20,719 bases of DNA from positions 1 through 20,719 of the forward strand of contig CABIXF010000054.1 of NCBI GenBank assembly GCA_902362595.1. Reading direction: 5' to 3'. A program made the position numbers and the translations under genes. Under the pieces are notes generated by a model, which worked only from the letters and a program-made list of their open reading frames with translations, had not been told where the DNA came from and searched no databases. Every line of letters starts with the position of its first letter. Positions within the stretch are counted from its first letter, which is position 1. Below, one piece after another: positions 7,564 to 14,394 of this stretch. The DNA comes from Bacteroidaceae bacterium (GTDB lineage: Bacteria; Bacteroidota; Bacteroidia; Bacteroidales; Bacteroidaceae).

Positions 7564-8616
7564 TCAGAGAGCCGGAAGCATGTACCCGAAGCGCAACAGG
7601 CCAATCAGGTAGTGTGCTTCCGGCTGATGAATCAGATGCAAGGTGGGCTGTATGAACCCTTTGCCCAGGCAGGGAATCTTCCAAATGAATTCACTGGCCC
7701 ATTCGTGTGAATGGGAGAAACGGGCATAATCGGTGAATACTCCGCCTTCTGTTTTTCCACATTGCCATACAAGGCCTGCTCCGGAATAGTGTTTGCATCC
7801 TTGGCTGGCGTGCCATTGGGCAGAAACCTGTAAGAGCACTTGCAGGCGGGGAGTGATTGACTGTTCTGCGTATCCCCAGATTATTTTCCGGATTTCTTTC
7901 TTTTCTTTTGGGGACGCTTGTTCCGTATCTCCTTCTGCATAACTCCGATACATCCCGCTATGTAAAGCAAAGCCCATGTGATAATTGCTGTCATGATGCT
8001 GGTAGCTGAATGAGGTGAGACAGAGTATCCCGTCGTGCTTCGGGCAGAAACGGAATACATTTTCTTTTCCTGTAAAGCGATAGGAGGCTTTTCCGTTATA
8101 CAAAGAAGCTTGCAGACTCCATTGAGCATGTTGCAGCTCGTAGTGTATCCCCATGGAAGACACCGGATAGTTGGCTATGGGATAATCGGCCGACAGGGTG
8201 GGGAAGATGCCGCATGAGCTGTTGGTGAACAGGCTGGTGGCTGGCGAAGTGAAATAGTCTTCGTTCAGGTTGCGGATGCCGATGAACAGGCTGGAGTTTC
8301 CCATTGGCTGCCGGATGCCCAGTATGGCTGCGGCAAGCGGGTGATTGTCTTCTTCGATGTTGGAAAAGGTCTGCAAATCGTTGGCCAAAGACTCAGCTCG
8401 GGTTTTGGCCGTGCTGAGGGTGGCTGCTTCAAGGGTGGCAGACGGGCCTAGCGGGGCGGAAAAATCCAACCGTAACAAATTCACCCAGTTGGCTCCTTTC
8501 TTGAAATCGCTCTGCAGTTCGGTGGTATAATTAATCAGGAGTTTCTGGGCAAAGCAACGGCAAGAGGATACCGTTGCGATGACCAGTAGGTATTTGATAA
8601 GTTTTGTCATAACCAT
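7564..8616 (-). CDS. OprB-like outer-membrane porin coupled to mgtA
   Basis: The product (350 residues) has a signal peptide (TKLIKYLLVIATVSSCRCFAQ) and then repeated amphipathic beta-strand patterns. The segment with GANWVNLLRLDFSAPLGP, LGIRQPMGNSSLFIGIRNLN and SLFTNSSCGIFPTLS resembles the OprB-like carbohydrate porins of Bacteroidetes. It is expected to sit in the outer membrane as a passive channel. The reading frame overlaps the 3' end of mgtA. The first ATG at 8616 overlaps by 10 bp, while the ATG two codons later (8610) makes a classic ATGA overlap with the mgtA stop, so translation is probably coupled. The coupling suggests a role linked to cation supply rather than sugar uptake, but that is inference. 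The OprB label rests on pattern recognition only. Confidence 0.7.
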   Translation of the reverse strand: MVMTKLIKYLLVIATVSSCRCFAQKLLINYTTELQSDFKKGANWVNLLRLDFSAPLGPSATLEAATLSTAKTRAESLANDLQTFSNIEEDNHPLAAAILGIRQPMGNSSLFIGIRNLNEDYFTSPATSLFTNSSCGIFPTLSADYPIANYPVSSMGIHYELQHAQWSLQASLYNGKASYRFTGKENVFRFCPKHDGILCLTSFSYQHHDSNYHMGFALHSGMYRSYAEGDTEQASPKEKKEIRKIIWGYAEQSITPRLQVLLQVSAQWHASQGCKHYSGAGLVWQCGKTEGGVFTDYARFSHSHEWASEFIWKIPCLGKGFIQPTLHLIHQPEAHYLIGLLRFGYMLPAL

Positions 8617-11270
8617 TTGGTGAAACGATGGATGTACCAGTTCTTAATCAGTTGTGTCAGTACGCAGTAGGAGAGCAGGATGCCGAACAGCCAGGGGAAA
8701 TAGCTTGCAGGCAAAGCTTCCAGACCGATGGAGGTCCCAAACGGGGTGAAGGGAATCAGGATGCCAGTAGCCATGATGAGCAGGGTTAGTCCGGTTACCT
8801 GCCAGGAGGCACGGCTTTGTATGAACGGCACTTTCCGCGTACGTATCATGTGTACAATCAGTGTTTGCGACAGCAGGCCTTCGATGAACCATCCGGACTG
8901 GAAGAGGGTCTGATGCTCCATGCTCTGACAGCCGAAGGCGAACCACATCACCAGATAAGTGACGATGTCGAAGATGGAACTGATGGGACCGATGAAAATC
9001 ATGAAGCGGCTCAGGTCGGAGGCATCCCATTTCCGGGGTTTCCGGAGGTATTCCGCATCCATCCGGTCGAAGGGGATGGTGGTCTGCGAAATATCATACA
9101 GCAGGTTCTGAATCAGCAGATGAATGGGAAGCATGGGCAGGAAGGGCAGGAAAGCACTGGCTGCCATGACACTGAACATGTTGCCGAAATTGGAACTGGC
9201 GGTCATCTTGATGTATTTGGTGATGTTGCCGAAGGTCTTTCTTCCTTCCAGTACCCCGTCTTCCAATACCATCAGGCTTTTTTCCAGCAGGATGATGTCG
9301 GCACTTTCCTTGGCGATGTCTACGGCTGAGTCGACCGAGATACCGATGTCTGACTGGCGGAGGGCTGCCGCATCGTTGATACCGTCACCTAAGAAGCCGA
9401 CGGTATTTTGCTGTGCTTGGAGGAGGGTGATGATTTCCGTTTTCTGCACGGGAGTCAGTTTGGAGAAGACGGTCGTCTCGCGTACCGCTTTCATCTTTTC
9501 CTCCTCATTCAAGTCGGCCAGTTGAGGGCCGCTGAGCGCGTTGGTAGTGTTGATGCCCACTTGCCGGGCGATGGTACGCACCACGGCATCGTTGTCTCCA
9601 GACAAGATTTTGACCTCAATTCCGTGTTCATGCAATTGCTGTATGGCCTTGGCTGCCGATGGCTTGGGTGGGTCCAAAAAGGCCAGATAGCCAATCAGTA
9701 CCATCTCTTTTTCATCTTCCACACAGAAGTCGCACGCTTTGTCGAGGTAGCTTTTCTGCGCTACGGCAATGACCCGCATGCCTTGCTTGTTCATCTGCTC
9801 GATGATACGATGCGCCTTGTGTTTCAGGGCTTCCGTCATGGGATGTACCTCTCCGTCGAATTCGGCATGTGAGCAGATGGCCAGCATCTCTTCTACGGCA
9901 CCTTTGGTGATAATCTGTCGTTTACCTTGTCGGTCTTCTACCACGACTGACATTCTCCGCCGGGTGAAATCAAACGGTATTTCGTCCACCTTGACATAGT
10001 TGTCTTTCAGGTATTCCAATGACAGTTCCTTGACGTGCGACAGGATGGCCTTGTCCATCAGGTTTTTCAATCCGGTCTGGAAGAAGCTGTTGAAATAGGC
10101 ATGACGCAGAATACGGCGGCTTTCATCGCTGCTCCCGTCGGCATTGATGTATTTTTCCAATACAATCTGGTCGCAGGTGAGGGTACCGGTTTTGTCGGTA
10201 CAGAGAATGTTCATGGCCCCGAAGTTCTGAATGGCATTCAAGTCTTTTACGATGGTTTTCTTCTTGGACATGGCTACGGCTCCTTTGGCAAGGTTGGCCG
10301 TCACAATCATCGGAAGCATCTCCGGCGTGAGGCCCACGGCTACCGATACGGCAAAGATAAAAGCTTCCAGCCAGTCGCCTTTGGTCACTCCGTTGACCAG
10401 AAACACGAAGGGAATCATGATGAGCATGAAGCGGATAAGCAGGAAGCTGACTTTGCTGATTCCTTTGTCGAAGGCGGTGGCGGCACGGTGTCCGGCAATA
10501 CTGCGGGCAATAGTGCCCAGGTAAGTGTCGTTTCCGGTGGCAATGACAATGCCGGTGGCCGAACCGCTGACTACGTTGGAGCCCATGAAACAGATGTTTT
10601 CCAGTTCTATTACGCTCCCTTTGCAATGTTTGTTCCCTTTGGCTTCCGGGCGCTTTTCAATCGGATCTGATTCTCCTGTCAAAGAAGACTGGCTGACAAA
10701 CAGGTCTTTTGCTTCGATGATGCGGAGGTCGGCGGGTATCATGTCGCCGGCGGCAATCATGACAAGGTCGCCCGGAACCAGTTCTGCAATGTTGATTTCT
10801 TCATCGTGCTGTCCGGCACGTCTTACGTAACAGGTGTTGGTCACCATCTTGAGTAATGCTTCACTGGAAGCGTTGGCTTTCCATTCCTGGCAAAAGCGGA
10901 GGATGGTACTGGCAATTACCATTGTGAGGATAATAAAGATGGCGGTCCAATCTTGTTCTCCCGGATTGGCCAGCAAGACATCAAGTACAAAAGAAATGAC
11001 TACCAGTATGGTCAGCACGCCAATGAAGGGGTTGATAAAGGCTTTGATGAAGGTAGAAACTGGATTTTTCTTCTGTTCGTGTTCTACCTCATTTCTTCCG
11101 TGAATCAATTGTTGGTTTTCTATTTCTTCGTGGGTCAGTCCGCCCTTGCTTGTCTGGAAATAGCTGTATACGGCGTTGAGAGGCTGAGTCGCTGCCAAAA
11201 ATACCTTTTCAGCATTGAATGTGCTTGTTTCCTTACTTTTTCTTCTTTTCCACATAATACCTGAATTCAT
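8607..11270 (-). CDS. mgtA: Magnesium-translocating P-type ATPase
   Basis: This inner-membrane pump imports Mg2+ into the cytoplasm using ATP. The 887-residue product shows the complete P-type layout: an N-terminal cytoplasmic segment, the first membrane pair (about 82-125), an actuator domain with TGES (198-201), a second membrane pair with the PEMLP core, the phosphorylation motif DKTGTLT with D359, an ATP-binding domain, the hinge GDGINDAA, and a C-terminal bundle of about six membrane helices. Overall order and C-terminal region fit the P3B MgtA/MgtB group. An internal ATG at 11255 (residue 6) is an alternative start. It lies downstream of a two-component system on the same strand and overlaps the porin behind it. 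The untranslated leader looks too short (about 25 nt) for a Mg2+ riboswitch, so control is probably at transcription. Confidence 0.94.
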   Translation of the reverse strand: MNSGIMWKRRKSKETSTFNAEKVFLAATQPLNAVYSYFQTSKGGLTHEEIENQQLIHGRNEVEHEQKKNPVSTFIKAFINPFIGVLTILVVISFVLDVLLANPGEQDWTAIFIILTMVIASTILRFCQEWKANASSEALLKMVTNTCYVRRAGQHDEEINIAELVPGDLVMIAAGDMIPADLRIIEAKDLFVSQSSLTGESDPIEKRPEAKGNKHCKGSVIELENICFMGSNVVSGSATGIVIATGNDTYLGTIARSIAGHRAATAFDKGISKVSFLLIRFMLIMIPFVFLVNGVTKGDWLEAFIFAVSVAVGLTPEMLPMIVTANLAKGAVAMSKKKTIVKDLNAIQNFGAMNILCTDKTGTLTCDQIVLEKYINADGSSDESRRILRHAYFNSFFQTGLKNLMDKAILSHVKELSLEYLKDNYVKVDEIPFDFTRRRMSVVVEDRQGKRQIITKGAVEEMLAICSHAEFDGEVHPMTEALKHKAHRIIEQMNKQGMRVIAVAQKSYLDKACDFCVEDEKEMVLIGYLAFLDPPKPSAAKAIQQLHEHGIEVKILSGDNDAVVRTIARQVGINTTNALSGPQLADLNEEEKMKAVRETTVFSKLTPVQKTEIITLLQAQQNTVGFLGDGINDAAALRQSDIGISVDSAVDIAKESADIILLEKSLMVLEDGVLEGRKTFGNITKYIKMTASSNFGNMFSVMAASAFLPFLPMLPIHLLIQNLLYDISQTTIPFDRMDAEYLRKPRKWDASDLSRFMIFIGPISSIFDIVTYLVMWFAFGCQSMEHQTLFQSGWFIEGLLSQTLIVHMIRTRKVPFIQSRASWQVTGLTLLIMATGILIPFTPFGTSIGLEALPASYFPWLFGILLSYCVLTQLIKNWYIHRFTKWL

Positions 11271-11301
11271 AGGGTGATTACTCTGTTTCCTTTTCGCACG
11301 G

Positions 11302-11309
11302 CAAAAGTA
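11302..11309 (-). promoter_or_regulatory. -7 element of the mgtA promoter
   Basis: The minus strand reads TACTTTTG, matching TAnnTTTG, 31 bp before the mgtA ATG. No -33 TTTG is found at the expected place, where the TTAGA repeat array begins instead. That arrangement is typical of an activator-dependent promoter. Confidence 0.6.
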
Positions 11310-11332
11310 AGCGATACTTCTGGCAGGGCCTG

Positions 11333-11371
11333 TTAGAGGATAATTAGAGTGGTATTAGAAAACTATTAGAA
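11333..11371 (-). promoter_or_regulatory. Four direct repeats at 11-bp period, candidate response-regulator operator for mgtA
   Basis: On the plus strand TTAGAG, TTAGAG, TTAGAA and TTAGAA start at 11333, 11344, 11355 and 11366, exactly 11 bp apart. Read toward mgtA this is a tandem of TCTAA blocks, one per helical turn on the same face. OmpR/PhoB-family regulators characteristically bind such 11-bp direct repeats. The array ends 23 bp upstream of the -7 box, covering the missing -33 region. The OmpR-family regulator encoded at 12801-13496 is the natural candidate ligand. The repeats are seen directly; the binding partner is inferred. Confidence 0.65.
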
Positions 11372-11375
11372 TCCT

Positions 11376-11391
11376 GCCGGTTGTTTCCGGC
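11376..11391 (-). other. Small perfect hairpin behind the sensor-kinase gene
   Basis: GCCGG and CCGGC flank a 6-nt loop, giving a 5-bp GC-rich stem between the kinase stop and the TTAGA array. No T-run follows on either strand, so it is not a standard intrinsic terminator. It may only protect the 3' end of the kinase transcript. Confidence 0.3.
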
Positions 11392-11433
11392 CGTCTTTCT
11401 GATAGTGTGGTGTGGAAACTGAAGAAGAAACTT

Positions 11434-12804
11434 TTAGATATGAGGCAGCTCAATGGTGAAGGTTGTGCCTTCTCCTTGCTTGGAATGTACGGAAAGATGT
11501 CCTTGGTGAAGCCCGATAATTTTTTTGGCAAGTGCCATGCCGATGCCGTGGCCTTCTGTCTGTTTGTCTTGTTCCCCTCGGTAGAATAAAGTGAAAATCT
11601 GCTCTTTTTCCTTATCCGATATACCAATCCCATTGTCGGACAAGCGGATAATCGCCCATTTGTCCCAGTAGGAGATTTGGACGAAGGAGGATTTGTTTTC
11701 CGAATACTTGCAGTTGTTTTCAATCAGGTTGGCGAAGGCGATGTTTAGCAGGTAGGAGTTTCCCATGACGGTAATCATTCGGTCGTCTTCGGCATCTTCT
11801 TGTTCGAAAATCAGTTCGATGTGGTATTCTGGGTGGGCCCGCAGGATTAGTTCCCGGGTGTCCAGCAGCAGTTCGTCGAGCCGGATTTCGTGCATCTTGA
11901 TTTGCTCTTTCTGGTAATCTGCCTTGGCCAGATTGAGGAGTCCGTCAATCAGTTTGGTCATGCGTCGTGCATCCTGTAATACGTTTTGCATGGCCTGTCG
12001 GTATTGTGCTTCAGTCCGTTCCTTTTGCAAGGCTAAATCCAGTTCCGCAATCAGGGCAGCCAACGGCGTTCTCATTTCGTGGGATACGTTGCTGACAAAC
12101 ATCTTCTGTGCGTTGAATGAAATTTCCAGTCGTTCCAGCAAGTCATTAAAGGCCAAGCTTAGTTCTCCGAGTTCGTCTTTCTCGTTTCTCACCGGTAATC
12201 GCCGGTCGATATGGGAAGCCGTGATATTCTCCACTTCCCTTACGATTTCCCGAATAGGCTTCAAAGAAGCCCGTACCAGAAAATAACAGGTCACGAACAA
12301 GAGCAGCAGTCCGAAGAGAAACAGAATGATTAAGGTCTTCTGAAGTTCCAGCAGGTTGGTGTGGCCGTAACCGTCGTAAGCTGCGGCGGTCATAATGTAG
12401 TCCTTTCCTTGAAAGGGATAGACCATCCCGATGGCCTGGTACTTTCCGATGTGGAATTCTATTTCTTTTTCTTGAAGAATGCGAGTGAGCATTTCCGGAC
12501 TTTCCTTGATGATGTCATTCTCGACGGCATCGTGGTAAAGCATGCGGAAGTCGGGGGTATAGACCGCCACTTCCACTTCATTGATAAACTCTTTGTTGTT
12601 CAGATAGATGGACTGCATGATGTGGGCATCTACCTGGTCTTGCAGGAAAAGGTGTGCTTTGGTCACAGCCTCACTTCTCAGGTTATGGAAGAAAGTGTTG
12701 CTCCGGATGTGTTCGCTGACCAGGTAAATCAGGCTCATGCACAACAAAAATACCACGGCTATGACTCCGGTATTTTTGAGCGTCAGGGTGGTCTTAATTT
12801 TCAT
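11434..12804 (-). CDS. Membrane sensor histidine kinase of the mgtA-linked two-component system
   Basis: The 456-residue kinase starts at the ATG at 12804, which overlaps the stop of the response-regulator gene as ATGA. A longer frame to 12945 only reads antisense-quality residues through the regulator and is rejected. Domains: membrane helix 1 (about 12-31), periplasmic sensor region (about 32-156), membrane helix 2 (about 157-178), HAMP linker (about 179-232), HisKA with the phospho-accepting H242 in VSHEMRTPL, then an HATPase domain with N-box NLIENNCKYS, G1 box DNGIGIS, GHGIGMALAKK and a closing GEGTTFTIELP. All catalytic boxes look intact. It is expected to phosphorylate the regulator just upstream. 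The periplasmic domain has no motif I recognise, so the signal (Mg2+, pH, envelope stress) is open. Confidence 0.93.
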   Translation of the reverse strand: MKIKTTLTLKNTGVIAVVFLLCMSLIYLVSEHIRSNTFFHNLRSEAVTKAHLFLQDQVDAHIMQSIYLNNKEFINEVEVAVYTPDFRMLYHDAVENDIIKESPEMLTRILQEKEIEFHIGKYQAIGMVYPFQGKDYIMTAAAYDGYGHTNLLELQKTLIILFLFGLLLLFVTCYFLVRASLKPIREIVREVENITASHIDRRLPVRNEKDELGELSLAFNDLLERLEISFNAQKMFVSNVSHEMRTPLAALIAELDLALQKERTEAQYRQAMQNVLQDARRMTKLIDGLLNLAKADYQKEQIKMHEIRLDELLLDTRELILRAHPEYHIELIFEQEDAEDDRMITVMGNSYLLNIAFANLIENNCKYSENKSSFVQISYWDKWAIIRLSDNGIGISDKEKEQIFTLFYRGEQDKQTEGHGIGMALAKKIIGLHQGHLSVHSKQGEGTTFTIELPHI

Positions 12805-13496
12805 GGCTTTTCGTCGGTAAGAATAAATCCGATTCCAGGTTTGGTGTGAATCAGCTTGGTGTCGAAGTCTTTGTCTATTTTCTTGCGCAGGTAGTTGATA
12901 TATACATCGATGAAATTGGTACCGGTATCGAAGTGGGTATTCCATACCTTTTCGGCTATTTCCACCCGACTGATGACTCTTTCCGGATACTGTACCATAT
13001 AGGTCAGCAGGTTGTATTCTTTGGGGGAGAGACGGATAGGAATCCCTTGGCGGGTGACTTCCCTGCGGCTGGTGTCCACTTGCAAATCCTTGTAATTCAG
13101 TTTGTCGGGAGGAGAAACTGGATTCTCCGCTTCGTTTTTCCGCTTCAGCAGAACTTTTATGCGGGCATTCAGTTCCCTGAAATCGAAAGGTTTGACCATA
13201 TAATCGTCTGCTCCGGCATCGAATCCGTCCAGCTTGTCATCCGTGGAGCCGAGGGCCGTCAGCATGAGGATGGGAATCTGTGCGTTGAGTTTGCGTATTT
13301 CCTTGCAAAGCTCAAATCCGTCCAATTTGGGGAGAATGATATCCGAAATGACCAGTTGGAAAGTATGTGACTGAAAAAGTCGTAGTCCCATGGCACCGTC
13401 GTATGCCACAAAAGTAGTATAACCGTTTTCTTCCAATCCGGTTTTCAGGAGGTCGGCCACCCTTTTATCGTCTTCTATGATTAAAATGCTGTACAT
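12801..13496 (-). CDS. OmpR/PhoB-family response regulator
   Basis: The 231-residue DNA-binding regulator begins at MYSILIIEDDKR (13496). The frame extends nine residues upstream (MPPYPSTLI), which no receiver domain needs. The receiver domain (about 1-120) keeps the acidic pocket E8-D9-D10, phospho-acceptor D52 (SDIILPKLDG), T80 and K102 (MVKPF). The C-terminal winged helix (about 130-228) shows RLSPKEYNLLTYMVQYP, the recognition-helix region FIDVYINYLRKKID and the wing GIGFIL. It is followed by the sensor kinase with an ATGA overlap. It probably controls mgtA through the 11-bp repeats upstream of that gene. No similar repeat array is seen upstream of its own start, and no clear promoter box is seen in the 51 bp between it and the tRNA terminator. 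Confidence 0.94.
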   Translation of the reverse strand: MYSILIIEDDKRVADLLKTGLEENGYTTFVAYDGAMGLRLFQSHTFQLVISDIILPKLDGFELCKEIRKLNAQIPILMLTALGSTDDKLDGFDAGADDYMVKPFDFRELNARIKVLLKRKNEAENPVSPPDKLNYKDLQVDTSRREVTRQGIPIRLSPKEYNLLTYMVQYPERVISRVEIAEKVWNTHFDTGTNFIDVYINYLRKKIDKDFDTKLIHTKPGIGFILTDEKP

Positions 13497-13547
13497 AATA
13501 AGTGTGGATGGATAAGGGGGCAAGGTTTGTTTATGGATTATCAGGGG

Positions 13548-13569
13548 AAAATTCCCACGGGGTGGGGAA
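13548..13569 (-). terminator. Intrinsic terminator of the tRNA-Ala gene
   Basis: On the minus strand TTCCCCAC and GTGGGAA pair around a CCC loop (one bulged C), followed by TTTT. It sits 8 bp past the tRNA 3' end and before the response-regulator gene. Confidence 0.6.
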
Positions 13570-13577
13570 AGGAAATG

Positions 13578-13651
13578 TGGAGCATACAGGACTCGAACCT
13601 GCCACCTTTTGACTGCCAGTCAAACGCTCTAGCCAGATGAGCTAATGCCCC
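13578..13651 (-). tRNA. tRNA-Ala (anticodon GGC)
   Basis: The minus strand folds as a 74-nt cloverleaf. The acceptor GGGGCAT pairs with ATGCTCC with the alanine identity pair G3:U70 and discriminator A73. The anticodon stem TTTGA/TCAAA encloses loop CTGGCAG with anticodon GGC. The T-loop is GGTTCGAGTCC. CCA is not encoded. It decodes GCC/GCU. Its promoter and terminator make it an independent transcription unit between the acetyltransferase and the two-component genes. Confidence 0.95.
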
Positions 13652-13671
13652 ATTATTGCTTGAAAACGTGA

Positions 13672-13702
13672 CAAAGGTACAATAATATTTTAAAAAACCA
13701 AG
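13672..13702 (-). promoter_or_regulatory. Promoter of the tRNA-Ala gene
   Basis: On the minus strand CTTG (one mismatch to TTTG) is followed after 19 bp by TACCTTTG (13679-13672), a perfect TAnnTTTG, 20 bp before the tRNA 5' end. Confidence 0.65.
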
Positions 13703-13733
13703 CATATTCGTCCGGGAAACGAAAGAAAACCAT

Positions 13734-13741
13734 TAGTTTTG
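13734..13741 (+). promoter_or_regulatory. -7 element of the GNAT gene
   Basis: TAGTTTTG matches TAnnTTTG. It overlaps the possible GTG start at 13741, so transcription should begin near 13748. Only the ATG at 13768 can then be the start. No clear -33 element is seen. Confidence 0.55.
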
Positions 13742-13767
13742 TGTCGGTTTTCGTAAAAAGGAGATTT

Positions 13768-14262
13768 ATGAATTTACAGATACGCAAGGCCTCATTGGCA
13801 GATTTGGACCGTTTGATGGAAATATTTGAAGAAGCCCGTCGTTTTATGTGTCGTACGGGAAACCCGAATCAGTGGATTAACGGCTATCCACAGCGTGAAC
13901 TGATACAGAAAGAAATAGAGGCTTCTCATTGTTATGTGTGTGTGACTGAAGAAGGAAAGGCAGTGGCCACCTTCTGTTTCATTCAAGGTCCCGACCCCAC
14001 GTATGCCTATATCGAGGACGGGGAGTGGAAGGATGATTCTCCTTATTATGTGATTCATCGTCTGGCTTCCGACGGCTCTTGTCACGGAATCGGAAAACTA
14101 TGTATCGACTGGTGTTTCCGTCAATGGCCTTGCTTGCGGATTGATACGCATGCCGATAACAAGGTGATGCAGAACTTGGTGCAATCTATGGGCTTTGTAT
14201 ATTGTGGCATTATTTATATCAGCAACGGTACCCCTCGCTTGGCTTATCAGAAATTAGCGTAA
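13768..14262 (+). CDS. GNAT-family N-acetyltransferase
   Basis: A 164-residue cytoplasmic acyl-CoA-dependent transferase. The start at 13768 is chosen because AGGAG lies 6 nt upstream and the promoter box overlaps the alternative GTG at 13741. The GNAT fold is seen as IRKASLADLDRLMEIFEEAR at the N-terminus, the central strand YYVIHRLAS followed by the acetyl-CoA loop SCHGIGKLCIDW (about 104-115), and DTHADNKVMQNLVQSMGF (about 127-143), which is the typical motif B. It stands alone, divergent from the tRNA, with no operon partner to hint at substrate. The substrate may be an amino group of a small molecule or protein and cannot be inferred here. Confidence 0.88.
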   Translation: MNLQIRKASLADLDRLMEIFEEARRFMCRTGNPNQWINGYPQRELIQKEIEASHCYVCVTEEGKAVATFCFIQGPDPTYAYIEDGEWKDDSPYYVIHRLASDGSCHGIGKLCIDWCFRQWPCLRIDTHADNKVMQNLVQSMGFVYCGIIYISNGTPRLAYQKLA

Positions 14263-14304
14263 GAATTTCCGGCAACGTCTTAATAATCCTTAATTGTAAA
14301 ATAT

Positions 14305-14317
14305 TTTCCACTGGAAA
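14305..14317 (+). promoter_or_regulatory. Palindrome TTTCCACTGGAAA, candidate operator 1
   Basis: A perfect palindrome with 6-bp arms around one central base lies 78 bp before the flavoprotein start. A near copy (11 of 13 bases) is centred 52 bp downstream at 14357-14369. The pair brackets the likely promoter, and the MarR regulator of the same operon is the obvious candidate ligand. Confidence 0.5.
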
Positions 14318-14341
14318 TTTATTCTTTTCTCGATTATTTCT

Positions 14342-14349
14342 TTTCTTTG
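14342..14349 (+). promoter_or_regulatory. Weak -7 element of the flavoprotein operon
   Basis: TTTCTTTG has one mismatch to TAnnTTTG and lies between the two palindromes, about 45 bp before the ATG at 14395. No -33 element is clear. Confidence 0.35.
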
Positions 14350-14356
14350 CAAATAG

Positions 14357-14369
14357 TTTCCAATAGAAA
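14357..14369 (+). promoter_or_regulatory. Imperfect palindrome TTTCCAATAGAAA, candidate operator 2
   Basis: It matches operator 1 in 11 of 13 bases and lies just downstream of the probable -7 box. Binding there would block transcription start, consistent with autorepression by the operon's MarR protein. Confidence 0.45.
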
Positions 14370-14394
14370 ATAATAACAAAGAAAAGAAATAGCT

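Noticed and set aside
10035..10670. 211-codon plus-strand frame inside mgtA
   Set aside because: Antisense shadow of the conserved ATPase core, with no independent promoter, ribosome site or family resemblance.
11271..11301. Possible Mg2+ riboswitch in the mgtA leader
   Set aside because: The leader from the predicted start is only about 25 nt, too short for an M-box-type or similar riboswitch.
12805..12945. 47-residue N-terminal extension of the sensor kinase
   Set aside because: It reads through the response-regulator gene in another frame. The ATGA overlap at 12804 gives a normal N-terminus with membrane helix 1.
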